Source: Diphasiastrum complanatum (lineage: Eukaryota > Streptophyta > Lycopodiopsida > Lycopodiales > Lycopodiaceae). From it: a stretch of DNA of 64,000 nucleotides. Both the position numbers and the translations under genes were made by a program. Shown here piece after piece: positions 1 through 11,317 of the stretch. The stretch is from contig CM055095.1 in assembly GCA_029204225.1 (NCBI GenBank), positions 27,136,769-27,200,768 of the forward strand. The letters run 5' to 3'. The notes beneath the pieces are model-generated. The model saw only the letters and a program-made list of their open reading frames with translations, was not told the origin of the DNA and searched no databases. Each line of letters begins with the position of its first letter. Positions within the stretch are counted from its first letter, which is position 1.

Positions 1-228
1 TTAAAATCAATCCTATTGAATCAACAAGAAACTATATGCAAAATAATTAACAATCTTTGTGCTCATCCATATAGGGAGACTTATCTTCCAAGGGGAGCCA
101 AGCTCATCGACAAAGAAAAAAATTTCATTCAATAAAGGAGGCTAAATCATCCACATGGGGATCATAGCTCACTCACTAGTGGAAATTGTCAATTTAGAAG
201 CTAGAAACAATAATGAAGCTTGAACGTC

Positions 229-1603
229 TGTTGGAAGCATTTCTACTCTTCTATGGTGTCTAGGTCTAAGAAGGGATTCGTGCGTAGTATAGTGGTAGAC
301 CGCTCGTCCACCTTCTAAGTTCTACAAAAAGCTTTCAACTGTGAAAGGAAGGGAGCACCAAGGCTTCCCAACTAGTGCTCGGAACGGAAATAAAAACTAA
401 CTTGACTAAGGCTTACCCAACTAGCCAAGATTAACAAAACAATAAAAACCTTGCTAAGGCAGTATCCAACTAGCAAGATCACTAAACTAGATCCTATTTT
501 AACACCCAAAAGGGAGATGGAAATAATAGATTGCGGCTAACTAAGCAAATAGCAAATAAATCATGCCACAATAAAACCAATGAGAAGGAGGCAAGAGGAG
601 GCCCGAGCACCTTCCCTCAAGCTATGCACCTTCCCAAAGGGAACACAAGTGAAATAAAATGATAATCTCATAAATAGAGAAGCATAACATAACTTAATCT
701 CAAAAGTGTTGTGTACATGAGAAATACCTCCCCTCTTATAGCAAGGAGGGTCTTCCATAAGCATCCACTAACTTATGGGATTGGTTTAAAACTAGCCATT
801 CTAAGGCTTCTAAAAACTTCTAACTTAGAACTTAGAACTTTAAAAAGTTTCTAACTTAGAACTTAAGATAACTTAGAATCTTTCTAAGCTTAAGTTTCTT
901 AAGTCTAATTTCTAATCCTAAGTTTAAGTTATTTTATTATTTTAAGCTTCTACCCATGGACTTACAAAACACATGCCATGGTAGAAGTTTATTGGCAAAT
1001 ACTCATACGTGGGCTTACAATACACATGCCACGGGGTTTTATTTCGTTTTTTATATTTTTCACTGTGTTTGCACAGTTGCTAACATTATCCCCCTCCTTA
1101 TTGGATTGGTGGTCCCACACCAATCAAAGCTTTTTTGTCTTGGATCTTTTGAGCTCCCTGGAGGCGAGACTATTGTGGGCGGGTTTGATAGATTTTGTTG
1201 CCGATACCCTCCATCATCTGCCAGCATAATTTATTAAGGAAGGGTAGTTGCTTGTAATAATGGAACATGCCTTGCAGGAATCCATGGATTTTCCAAAGTT
1301 CGATCATGTTGATATGAAGCGCCGAAGTGAGAGTGAATTAAAGTAGAATCACTGTGCTACTGTATAGTGGGTCCTATCAGTTGATAAGGATCAGTTGGCC
1401 TCGCCACGAGGCAAGTCGATGAGACACGCGTCCCGCCAATGGCAACCTGGGTCATGCATGGGTTGCCTGAGTGAATAACTATATGTACAGTGTAATTTCA
1501 TTTTGAGAAATACAGTTGCTATGTGAGCTTGTGGTGGAGAGTGTTTTTCTATTTGTGTTACTGTGTAGCATGATCTGTGTTCCTGTTCGAAGCAAATTCT
1601 AAG
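229..1603 (+). repeat. LTR-like repeat, copy 1 (5' LTR of an old copia-type element)
   Basis: It begins TGTTGGAAG at 229 and is followed at 1605 by a copia primer-binding site, the arrangement expected of a 5' LTR. The first about 1.1 kb is matched, with many substitutions and indels, by 7606 to about 8720 in the same orientation. The last about 250 bases (1350-1603), which look like U5, have no counterpart in copy 2. The exact 3' edge is uncertain because no clean CA precedes the primer site (a GCA lies at 1591-1593). Short open frames inside it are not supported as genes. Confidence 0.6.
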
Positions 1604-1604
1604 T

Positions 1605-1617
1605 TGGTATCAGAGCC
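1605..1617 (+). promoter_or_regulatory. Primer-binding site (initiator-Met tRNA type)
   Basis: TGGTATCAGAGCC is the classic plant Ty1/copia primer site, complementary to the 3' end of initiator methionine tRNA. It marks 229-1603 as a 5' LTR and 1618 onward as internal element sequence. Confidence 0.75.
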
Positions 1618-1949
1618 ATACAGGGAGTGTACACAGTACAACATCGTCGTTGAAGAGAGCTTCAGGAGAATTGTCTTCTGAGAGTTTGGGATTTACGGCG
1701 TGTTGAAGACGGAAAGAGAAGCATTGGTGCACGATTTCTAGTTTATAGAGGCTTGCAAAGCTCAACAGAGGGATTATGAGCCTGTGCATAGCATCAAACA
1801 GGGAAAAAATTGGTGAAAAAATTGACAATTTTGAAGCCAGTTCAAAATTGAAACCGGGTTTGGGGTTACGGTTTTCTACACATAACTGGTAAATTCTTCG
1901 CTGTTTGTGCACCGTTTTGGATGCCGTAAGGATAGGAAGGAAGCTAATT

Positions 1950-1954
<5 letters not shown>

Positions 1955-2035
<81 letters not shown>
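1955..2035. repeat. (CT)n microsatellite
   Basis: About 40 uninterrupted CT dinucleotides. It lies roughly 105 bases upstream of the ATG of the BAH-like gene, probably in its leader or promoter, where GA/CT tracts are common in plants. Confidence 0.95.
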
Positions 2036-2038
<3 letters not shown>

Positions 2039-2140
2039 CTGTATACTCCACCAATATTCTATTTTTTTTATTTTGGTTCACCTTATCTGAAGATCTACAC
2101 AGTATTTCACATATCCTACATTATCATTACATCATCCATT

Positions 2141-3456
2141 ATGGCCTCTACTCAATCAAGGAAGCCCAAGAATCAACTAGCTTCCATTGTTGCACACATC
2201 AAAGATTCCAATGAGCATTGGGTGCCCCATACATTTTCAACTTTTGACTGGGTTTACATGCAACCATCGGGCAAAGGAACTCACAAGGTTGCAAAGAGGA
2301 AGCGAAACAACCAAGACTACCATTGGAAAGGAAGGATCCACGAATTCAAGATCGACCAAAACGGCGAATACCTTGCAAATGTGCAACACGTATACATGCG
2401 TCGAGATATTTTATTGGATGTGGTTGTTGCTGATAGAACCATACAGTCACATTGTAGGTCTCACCTATTTTATTCTTGTGTAAACTATTATGTTTGAATT
2501 ATTATTATGTCATTGTAATGGATAATCATGTTGCATTAATGCCTGGTGCAGATGTCTTTCCTTCAAATAGCTTCGACTGGCAAAACGTGAAGTCCTTCAC
2601 TGGAAAATTCTCCGCCATACACCCCAAATATGGAGAACTAATATATGGTGGGTTGGCATCCTCTGTCCTGATCAAAATGGGCATTTTCTTTTATGATCAC
2701 ATGTACGAAGTTCCAAAAAAAAACTGTGGCCAAGGCAAATTAGCACCAATTTCTGAGCCTGCGATCAATTCTCACGAGTGGCCATATGTTGACCAACTAA
2801 CTATTGAATTAACGAAGAGGCAACTTCTCAAAGAGATTACCGGTAATGTGAAGCCAACATTCGGATCCAAATGAGTCTACACTAGCATCTCTGTGCCGAT
2901 CACCGTATTTGTTGCCATATTTAAGGCGGTCCCCTTTAGGAAAACAAACACAATGAACAGAATCATCACTGTTGGATAACATATTTGTCGCATGGGATTC
3001 AAAGGAAATGGAGCATAAAGGAGATTTAATAAGGTGTAAGCTCTCTTGTGAAACAATTACCATAAGATATCATATTTCACGTCAAACATGCTCCTTAAGT
3101 TTCATCTATAGGCGATATAAGTTTGGTCATGGCCGATGGGACCCTCTGGACACGGAGACGAATCAGCAAGAAGTGGAGATATCCATACATTTGCCCCATG
3201 ATGAAATACGAGGAATTTATATAAATAAGGAGTGCAGCCTAGAAGATCTTCGACATATGCCTGGATTGACTTTTGTTGATGTGCCAGTAGATTTTGTCTT
3301 CACTTGTAATGGACAAAATGTGAGTCCCTAATCTCCATCAGATTCCTGAATTTTAAATAGTAATGTTGAATAAATATAGGATTATTAACTTTGTGTCTGG
3401 TTTTGCAGATACGGAGACGAGCCGAAAAAGATCATGAATGTGTTTCATTTTTTTAA
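2141..3456 (+). CDS. BAH-domain-like protein, four exons
   Basis: I infer exons 2141-2453, 2552-2842, 2961-3319 and 3409-3456. All three introns have GT...AG ends and the phases agree, giving 336 residues. The ATG has A at -3 and G at +4. Residues about 35-165 resemble a BAH (bromo-adjacent homology) domain: a W-x-G-R-I strand, then a Y-M-R-R-D-I segment, then after intron 1 a V-F-P-S...F-D-W-Q...F-T-G-K-F block like that of plant BAH-PHD proteins. BAH domains bind nucleosomes or modified histone tails, so a nuclear chromatin role is inferred. I do not recognise the C-terminal 170 residues and see no PHD finger. It lies 3' of a retroelement primer site and between two LTR-like repeats. Alternatives are a captured gene fragment or a lineage-specific gene. 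Confidence 0.6.
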
Positions 3457-3719
3457 TATATTTGGTTACGTTTTGACTTTACTTTTGCGTTGTCACATTT
3501 TATATGCCTGTTACTACATTTGTGGATGTCCAAGGTTGAAACTTGTTAGGGTTTAAATCGTTTAGTGATATGCATTTTAATAATATTACTGGTTTTCTTC
3601 GAAGGTTTCCGCTAACTGGCAATTAGGATTTTTACTCATGAGCCTAGACAAGAACATACTATATTGAAAAAGAGGCCAAAACTTTTATAGGGGCACTTAC
3701 TAAAAATAGAACCCTTCAC

Positions 3720-3727
3720 TATATAAG
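3720..3727 (+). promoter_or_regulatory. TATA box upstream of the H3-tail-like ORF
   Basis: TATATAAG lies about 115-130 bases before the two candidate start codons (3842 and 3854), a normal spacing for a plant core promoter with a short 5' leader. Confidence 0.5.
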
Positions 3728-3841
3728 GGTGCTTGGGTCCTCATTTCTCCACTTCATCCCTTGAGTGTCAGAGTGTCAGTTTTTTTAAATTCTCTGTTTT
3801 TCATCTCTCGTGTTCTCTGATACGTTTTCAAAGGCTAACCA

Positions 3842-4642
3842 ATGTTGGAGGAAATGGCACGGACAAAACAAACGACTAGAGATCCCAAAGTGACTGCATT
3901 GCTCCATAGGGATGCACTGGCCACCCTCGATGAGATAGAGAGACGGGAGAGCAGAAGCAGGAGTCGGAGTCGCAGCCCTATAGCGTCTCAGGATGATCCG
4001 GCCACTCAGCGTGAAGCTGAGGAGGACATGGCCCATACAGCAGCTGCACAGGAGGACCAGATTGAGCAGCAGCAGCAAGAAGACCAGCAGCAGCAAGAAG
4101 ACCAGCAGCAGCAGGAGGACCAGCAGCAGCAGCAGCCACCACGAGAAAAAAGCCCTTCCCCGACGGAAACTGGGCGGGAGGAAATAATGAAGTTCCTAGA
4201 TGAGGAGCTTGCGGCATCGGGTGAGTTGCCGGTTCTGAATGATTCTTTCTTTGACCCATTTCCACCAGCAATGGGCATGGACACATCAAATTTAGGCATA
4301 TCGGGAGACACCACACCCACCGTGTCACCTCCAAGTCACGGCCCGATGATGGGTCCGATGATGTCATTGCTGGTGGGTGGTTCTGATGAGGGCACCCAGA
4401 TGTCGCACACAACAAGGATGAAGCAGAAGGCGACCCATAGATGGTCAGAGAGAGGAGCACACGAGCGAAAAAGAAAGAATCCTCGCAAGGCAAGCTCTAC
4501 ATCAAAGCGACGGAACCCTGCAGCTCAGCAGCCATCACCACTGCCCACACCGCCAACATCGCCTCCACCGCCTCCACCTCCACCGCCTCCACCGCCTCCT
4601 CCACCACCTCCACCGCCTCCAAGCTATCACAACTCTACATAA
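3842..4642 (+). CDS. Low-complexity nuclear-type protein with a histone H3-like N-terminus
   Basis: Single-exon frame of 266 residues. The first ATG (3842) has a weak context (C at -3, T at +4). The second, at 3854, has G at -3 and G at +4. Starting there the product begins MARTKQTTR, almost the mature H3 tail (ARTKQTAR). Next come an SR-rich stretch (residues about 34-46), four E-D-Q-Q-Q-Q repeats coded by an 18-base minisatellite (about 4060-4135), a Met/Pro/Gly-rich centre, a basic K/R cluster (possible nuclear signal, about 207-226) and a run of more than 20 prolines before the stop. A TATA box lies upstream. No enzyme domain is visible, so the function is unknown. Low complexity makes a chance ORF possible, but the promoter and length favour a gene. 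Confidence 0.5.
   Translation: MLEEMARTKQTTRDPKVTALLHRDALATLDEIERRESRSRSRSRSPIASQDDPATQREAEEDMAHTAAAQEDQIEQQQQEDQQQQEDQQQQEDQQQQQPPREKSPSPTETGREEIMKFLDEELAASGELPVLNDSFFDPFPPAMGMDTSNLGISGDTTPTVSPPSHGPMMGPMMSLLVGGSDEGTQMSHTTRMKQKATHRWSERGAHERKRKNPRKASSTSKRRNPAAQQPSPLPTPPTSPPPPPPPPPPPPPPPPPPPPSYHNST
4060..4135 (+). repeat. 18-bp coding minisatellite (E-D-Q-Q-Q-Q)
   Basis: About four in-frame copies of an 18-base CAG-rich unit inside the H3-tail-like ORF. The period is a multiple of three, so copy-number change keeps the frame. Confidence 0.8.
4562..4620 (+). repeat. Proline-coding CCACCGCCT-type repeat
   Basis: Short tandem CCACCGCCT/CCACCTCCA units near the end of the same ORF, coding a polyproline tail. 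Confidence 0.85.
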
Positions 4643-4759
4643 AGAAGCTTGACATAAAAAATTTATGAAACCCCTAAAGCTATGATAAACTATTTTACAC
4701 ATGTGGGAACATGCTCCACACATGTGAAATGTACTCACAAATATAAAAGACATAAAATT

Positions 4760-5700
4760 GCCAAGCTAGATTTTTGCCAATTTTTCACACTAATGAGCGC
4801 AAAACAATAGCGGATAGAAACCGCGCACTCTAAGCTATCTCTGAGTAACTAAAAATAAGTCTGATAATAAGCAGCTTTGTTGATAAGCAGTAGCACAATA
4901 ACAACTCTAAAATAAATCTCTAAAAGACTAAGCTAGAATGCTTGAGAGAGTTCAAGCTTGAAAACTTGATAGAGAGCTAAAAACAATACTTTCTGATTGT
5001 GAATGATTTGCTTGATTTAGGAAGCATCGTGTAATAACACTCAGACCCTTCACGATTCACAATAATATTTCAAATCTTGAGAAAGAAATGTATGAACAGC
5101 TGATTTATACTAAGTAATTAGGTCGTCAAATGTGATTGCCAGTTGGCTGGTGTCCGTTGGCATTCATCCAATTCAGAAATTGATTGTTGATAAGCGGTGA
5201 AAATTGGCCGTAAACAGTCTATCAGCATAAATGAACTAAAATTGTTACTCTAGAGAAATAAACTAAAACTGCCACAAGCGACAGTGTCGCAAAAAGACGA
5301 CAGTGTCCGGTTTTTGCAAAAAACCTGACAGTGCCCTTAAATCTCATTTAGGGTAGCCCCACACTTTGCCAGAGTCATTTCCTTAACATTTGAGACACTT
5401 TGAAAAATGCAAAAAATGCGACTCTGCATATTTACTCGTAATTCCTATCAGGCAAAAAAGGCAAAAATGACGACACTACATTTTTACACGAGATTCTTGA
5501 CAGGCGAAATATGCGACATTGTTGTCAAACTTCGTGTATTTCTGCAGACTGTGTAAAAACACTTGTAATTAGTAGACTCTATATAGACACATGAAAATCC
5601 GTAGAACTGGATAAACAATGGATGAGGATTAAAACTGATTAGTCGATTAGTAAGAAGGAGAATAATCCAACACCATTCCACAACACAAAATCGCACGAGT
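4760..5700. repeat. Dispersed repeat, copy A
   Basis: Roughly 4790-5540 aligns in the same orientation with 51660-52250, including the stretches ending CTTAAATCTCATT and TTCCTTAACATTTGAGAC. It is rich in repeated TGCGACA/AAAATGCGA words. No coding capacity is seen. It may be the LTR or non-coding part of a retroelement. Confidence 0.6.
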
Positions 5701-7605
5701 TAGTACAGTGGGGAAGACACGTGTCATAGTTGAGCATTAGTTGTTATCCATGTCCAAAAAAAGCTATACCACTAAACTGCATAAATAGTATTTTAAATCA
5801 TAGTCATGTCTTCCCAAACAGCAGAATGTTTTTTAGCGATAGGCCAAGCCCTAACATTACCATATCAGGGCTTGTGCCATGCTAATCAGTTTATGGGCAA
5901 TTGGTCCATATCAGTTTATATTGTTTTGAGCAATAGTATGAGTAGTTTTTACCGTATATATTTTAACTAGCTAAAAGATATGGTGTGGACAACAAGACAT
6001 CCGAATGGGTATCATTTACTACAGCCATGATTGAATAGTGTCATTCTAAGCAAACTTATGTTTATCAAAACTACACATTCAACCCATTGTGTTTAGGACT
6101 TCATTATGGATAGGTTATACATTATCAAAGAGGTCTTCATAGTTTTTTAGGGCAGATCCGTGCCATTCTAATCCTTATGTAATAACCATGTATCTTATGC
6201 ATATCCATGTTGTCGAAGATCATTTATCGAAAAACCTTGCCAATGGACAACTTATAAGTCATCATTATCGGATTGTTAAACAGGTTGGTAAACGGTAGAC
6301 GATAAAAACAAGAAGTGAGATTTTTAAGCATACAAACTCTTTATTTATTTGCATTAGTCATAGAAAGTTGGTTATGTCCGTAGAACGAAAGCATCATTCC
6401 CTTGACAAGACTAGAAACGTAGATGATTTATACACAACCTGAAATTTATTGAGAGAAGTCATACTTGGATGATTGTAGACGTGTTTTCTTGAGAGGATGC
6501 CATATTATTCCTTTGAGTGCTTTGTTTTCTTTAGAACAATCATTCAAAGCGTTATTGTCATATAAAGCCTATTCATCCTTGTTTAGAATCATATTTATAT
6601 AGTTGAAATCAAAATCTCGAAATAGCATTAATCCAATTGCTATATGAAGGTAGAACGAGAGATATATATACATGTGCACAAGTTTATCGATATGTGGTTC
6701 AAAATTGAACCTAAACGAATGAAGTAAAAGAAGGCCGTAGTAACAATCGATGCTACATGTACAAAAGATGTAAATGTTTTCTCCATTAGTAATCGAATGC
6801 TAGTAAATACTTCGTAGAAGAAACTAGCACTAGACTGGTCAGCTATTTGGATCGTCAAAGGAGCGCTTACCATATGGGTAAGTCCTCATTCATGATATAG
6901 CTTGGAGGAGATGATGTTCACTCCGGATTCTCCATCGACTATGGCTGATTCTCGTGGAAATCCCCAATGCGTGATAGGGATTGTTACATATTTGGCATCA
7001 TTTTCCCTACCCGACCAAGTCCACTTGAGCATGATACCATTCAAAATATTGTTCATCACTTGCATTGTGCAAACTGCCTTGACAATGACAACAGTCGCGT
7101 CACTATTTGTTCAAATAGCGATAGCCACGATCTATCTTAGATGGCACAACGTCTCTATAACATTCTTGTACATATAGTTGCATGTAAATTGTAGATATAT
7201 AGAATTGATTTGCAAACAAGCACTGTAGATGCTTTTATGCATCAATTCATGTTTTCAGACTAAGAGTCAGAATAAGCTCATAGCTATTACAAAATGAAGA
7301 TAGATTTTTGACACGTGATTCGTTCACAATTGTCTTGTTCTCTAGGATCTACTAACTTGTATCTTTATACTCTTTCTGAATCGAGTTATCATCTCATTGC
7401 ATTTAGATTAGTGTCAATATATATGCAATGCTTTCTTAATCATTCTTTCTAATTTTTCTTACTGTTTTGTCTGAATTGTCCGCCTTACTTCTGCACTATA
7501 AGTCGCAATATTTTGCGCTTGTCTACGTAATCGATACCATCAATTCTAATGACTTCGAACTTAGAATCAAGCAGGATCAGTTAAGTCTTTCGAGTCATCA
7601 CCTTG
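5700..7605. other. Non-coding interval
   Basis: AT-rich, with no gene I can support. About 7068-7120 shares a 50-60 base block with 39955-40015 (TTGACAATGACAA core), so part is probably old LTR sequence. Confidence 0.5.
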
Positions 7606-8720
7606 TGTTGGAAGTAAATCTACTCCGCTAAGTGGCTAGATCTAATGAGAGGTTCGTGTGTAGTATAGTGGTAGACCGGTCGTCCACCTTCTAAGTTCTA
7701 CATAAGCTTTCAATTGTAAAAACATAAACAAATGAAGGGAACACCAAGGCTTTCCCAACTGGTGCTCGAAACGTAAATACAACCAACTAAAGTGTGGTTA
7801 AGACATACCCAACTAACCACATTTGCAACATAAAAAAAAAAAATTTGCTAAGGCAGTACCCAACTAGCAAGAGGTTTAACTAATTCTAATCTAACCCCCA
7901 AAAGGGAATGGAAAATAGTATTGCGGCTAATTAAGCAAATAACAAATAAAAGCATGCCACAATTAAAACTGATGAAAAGGAGGCAAGAGAAGACCCGAGC
8001 ACCTTCCCTCAAGCTATGCACCTTTCCAAAGGGAACACAAATGAGATAGAATGACCATCTCAAAATAGAGAAAGACAATATAGCATAATCTCAAAAGTGT
8101 TATTTACAAGGGAAATGCCTCTCTTCTTATAGCAAGAAAGGCCTTCCATAAGCATCCACTAGCTTATGGGATTAGTATCTAAACTAGCCATTTTAAGGCT
8201 TCTAAGAACTTTAAGATTTCTAATTCTAGACTTAAGCTTACGATAACTTAGAAATCTTTCTTAAGTTTTCTTAAGTCTAAGTTTAAATTAGTTTATTTCT
8301 TTAAGCTTCTACCCGAGGATTTACAAAACACATGCCATAGTAGAAGTTTATTGGCAAATACTCATACGTGGGCTTACAATACACGTGCCACGGAGTTTTA
8401 TTTCTTTTCTTTTTTTACTTTTCACTTTGTTGCTAACATTATCCCCCTCCTTATTGGGTTGGTGGTCCCACACCAATTGAAGCTTTTTCATCCTAGATCT
8501 TTTGAGCTTCTTGGAGGCGAGATTGTTGTTGGCGAGATTGGTAAATCTTGTTGTTGATGCCCTCCATCATTTGCCAACGCAGTTTGTTAAGGAAGGGCAT
8601 GGGTTTGTAGTCGTGGAGCATAGTGAAGCATACCCTAGAGAAAGTTATGGGTTTTCCACAGCTCTACCATATCAACATGTAGTGCCAAAGTGAGGGCTGC
8701 CCGATAATAATACCGCGCTA
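7606..8720 (+). repeat. LTR-like repeat, copy 2 (3' truncated)
   Basis: It begins TGTTGGAAG like copy 1 and follows it, with divergence, through the shared blocks about TGCGGCTAA...GCAAATA, CCGAGCACCTTCCCTCAAGC and GTTTATTGGCAAATACTCAT. Similarity fades near 8720, so the U5 end of copy 1 is missing. No polypurine tract precedes it. It may be the decayed 3' LTR of the same element or a separate truncated LTR. Confidence 0.6.
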
Positions 8721-11317
8721 CGTTGATGTGGTCGTCTTGCGTTTATAGAGGTTTATTGATATCAATGGCTATTGGTGGTAGCCCTCTAAAACTTTGCATT
8801 TAGAGTAAATGTGGGTGGCATCATCTTTCTAATTGGAGTGCACAGACAAAGATTGTTGAAAGGTTCTACGGGAGAAATTTTTTAACTTGGCAGGCTTGAT
8901 CTTGCTTGTATGAAAAAATATGGCTTTCCATTTAGAGATAGAGTCACTAGTATCTACTTAGAGTTGAGCCAAGAAAAAGAGAACTTAGTTCCTTGGTAGC
9001 AATAAGCACAAACGAGTAGGAAATTGTCTCAAGTTTTGTCAAGCTTTGTACAAGTTTTTACCCCCCACTTAAATGTGAAGCATCATTGCAAACACGCCAA
9101 ATATGTGATTTATCTTTGAAAGTAATTCTTAAGTTTCATTGATTCTAGTGGATAATTGTATCCCTTGCGATGTTTCTAAACCAACTATTCCATTAGGGTA
9201 AACATTTAAAACCTTAAATGGCTACCCTAAAACCATAAGGGTAGCCATCTCATCCTTAAATTACTAAGATGTTTTTGATATTCAGTATCGTACAGTAGCA
9301 TAAAATCATTTCTTTTTTAAGCTCTTTCTTTTCTTCTATTTTGTACAACTTAGGTGCTCTAGTTCTTTGTTCCACTAATTGGTTGTGTATAGTTAAGATC
9401 TGTCCGTCTCTCCCAACCTTTCTTATATAGCTATTCTCAAACTAGGCATTTGATATTCTGATGGTACCATAGCTTCTAATCCATATACAAAATTGGAGTG
9501 TTTTGAGTGGTAACCTTGTAAGAATACGTAACTGGATGATTTACAGCATTGATTTTGCTTATTTGCACAACAACCATAGCGACTCAGAGACTTATTAGCT
9601 GGATAGGAATGGGGGAGGCAAATAGGACAACAGCAGCATGCATGATGGCTTTTTGTGCCGCTTCCAACCCTGACTAATCAGTGCATTTGAGTTGCATTAT
9701 TACATATGCTGCACAATAATAATCCAGAGACCATAGAATCATAAATAAGACAAAAATCCTAGGCTAATGAAGATTTCAACATAGCATTCGGATCAACAGG
9801 CTGCAGCTAGAAAACGTATGACAAGATAGTTGTCAAGATCCAAGAATTGAGTTTTGATCAAAAAAATAGATCCAAGGTTTTCCATTTCTGTTTGCTCATT
9901 CAATGTCCCTGGGATGGTGGTGAGACTCAGAAAATGAGGAAAAGCAGCATGTAAAACATTTTTGATTGCTTTGTAAGAATCAATGTCAAAGGAAATAATG
10001 AAAGGTCGAAGATCTCAATGAACATGTGATTGATATGAGAGGATATGGCAAAAAAACATGCTTGTTAAATATGTATTGTCTAAATCAAGCCATGAAAGCC
10101 TCGATCAAGGTACATATGATAAAAGACCATAAAGGAGCAACTACAAAATTGGCCACCTTGATGCTACATTCAGATCTGAGCCTTGTGAACTAATTTCAAG
10201 AATTAGCGAAGCAAATTGACGCTGCATTTTATTTTATAATATACACTTTTTCTTAAAGCTTAAACTGCTCTTTCTGGAGCTTAGGTTCATTCATACAACC
10301 TACAAATTATCGTGTTGAGATGGCTAAAAATTTCCAAGATTTATGCTTCTGTTGAATTCTTAAACCATTTCTTTTTGGAAGGCTGCATTGGAGATGTCCT
10401 CTTTGCAAAGAAATCCAAAGTCTTGAGATTTCTTATCGCCATTCACAAACCATGCTATTCATTGTTGGACTTTGCAATCCAGACATGCCTTTAGCGACAA
10501 GGTCCTGTGAACATGACACAGGACAGTTAGTTAGATATGCTGGTTAAATTAGGGCAGAAACTTAAAATTGAGCGTGCCTTAAGGTGTTAAGGGTTGTAGC
10601 CCATTTTCGTGTACTTGATAGTACTAGCTTAGGACTTCTATGCATGATCTTTTTTTGTATAAACATATATTTCAGGAATGAAAAATGGATTAGACACTTT
10701 TTTGCTTACTTCCCTGATTGAGTTTTTCCTTACAGGGAGTTTCAAAGATACTTAGGAAATTGCAAATGAATAATCTACATGGAAGAAAAACAAGATGCTA
10801 CAGATGAATTCAACAATTCATCATTTTTGGTTGGGGGGTCAGTGGAAGGGTCCAAAATACAGCCAAAAGAGAATTCAAATGCTACACATTATTACAGCAC
10901 AGAGTCCGCAAAAGAGCAATTATATAGTTTATGTTCTATGAACTGTACTTGATCAAGGGAGAAGAGACAGCAGATGGGCAAAAATATCTGTCTTTTCTTT
11001 TTACTTTTAGATTTCACATTCTAATGTTATTTCAGTTTACTGCCCATTGTGTTCACAGTCCAGATACTAGATGAAGTGTATATGGCTCTCCAACAACGCA
11101 AGCTTTTACAAAGAAGGATGTGCTAAAAACCTTAAATGAAGATAATATTGATTCCACTGAAGTTATATGCAATATAAACAGATGGGGTATCACAATTTGG
11201 CAAGCTCTCTACAGCATCTAACTTCATTGGTACAAAAATGGATGCATGCCTAAGAGCAGAGGGATATAGTATGTTGTCAGCCCCAAAAGGATTAACATAG
11301 ATGGTGTAACTGTTGCA
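8721..11317. other. Intergenic interval downstream of the PPR gene
   Basis: AT-rich, with no supported gene or transposon protein. The only clear structure is a perfect 11-bp inverted repeat at 9218-9248. The last few hundred bases probably hold the 3' UTR and terminator of the minus-strand PPR gene. Confidence 0.5.
9218..9248. repeat. Perfect 11-bp inverted repeat (hairpin)
   Basis: ATGGCTACCCT, a 9-base spacer, then AGGGTAGCCAT. It could form a stable stem in DNA or RNA. No element ends or target duplication are visible around it. Confidence 0.7.

Noticed and set aside
561-1237. Short frames inside the first LTR-like repeat
   Set aside because: They differ between the two LTR copies, with stops and indels, and match no family.
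1955-2035. Long Ser-Leu run translated across the CT microsatellite
   Set aside because: Artefact of translating a dinucleotide repeat; the gene's ATG is downstream at 2141.
3978-4493. Long minus-strand frames opposite the H3-tail-like ORF
   Set aside because: Cys/Ala-rich shadows of the CAG and CCG repeats.
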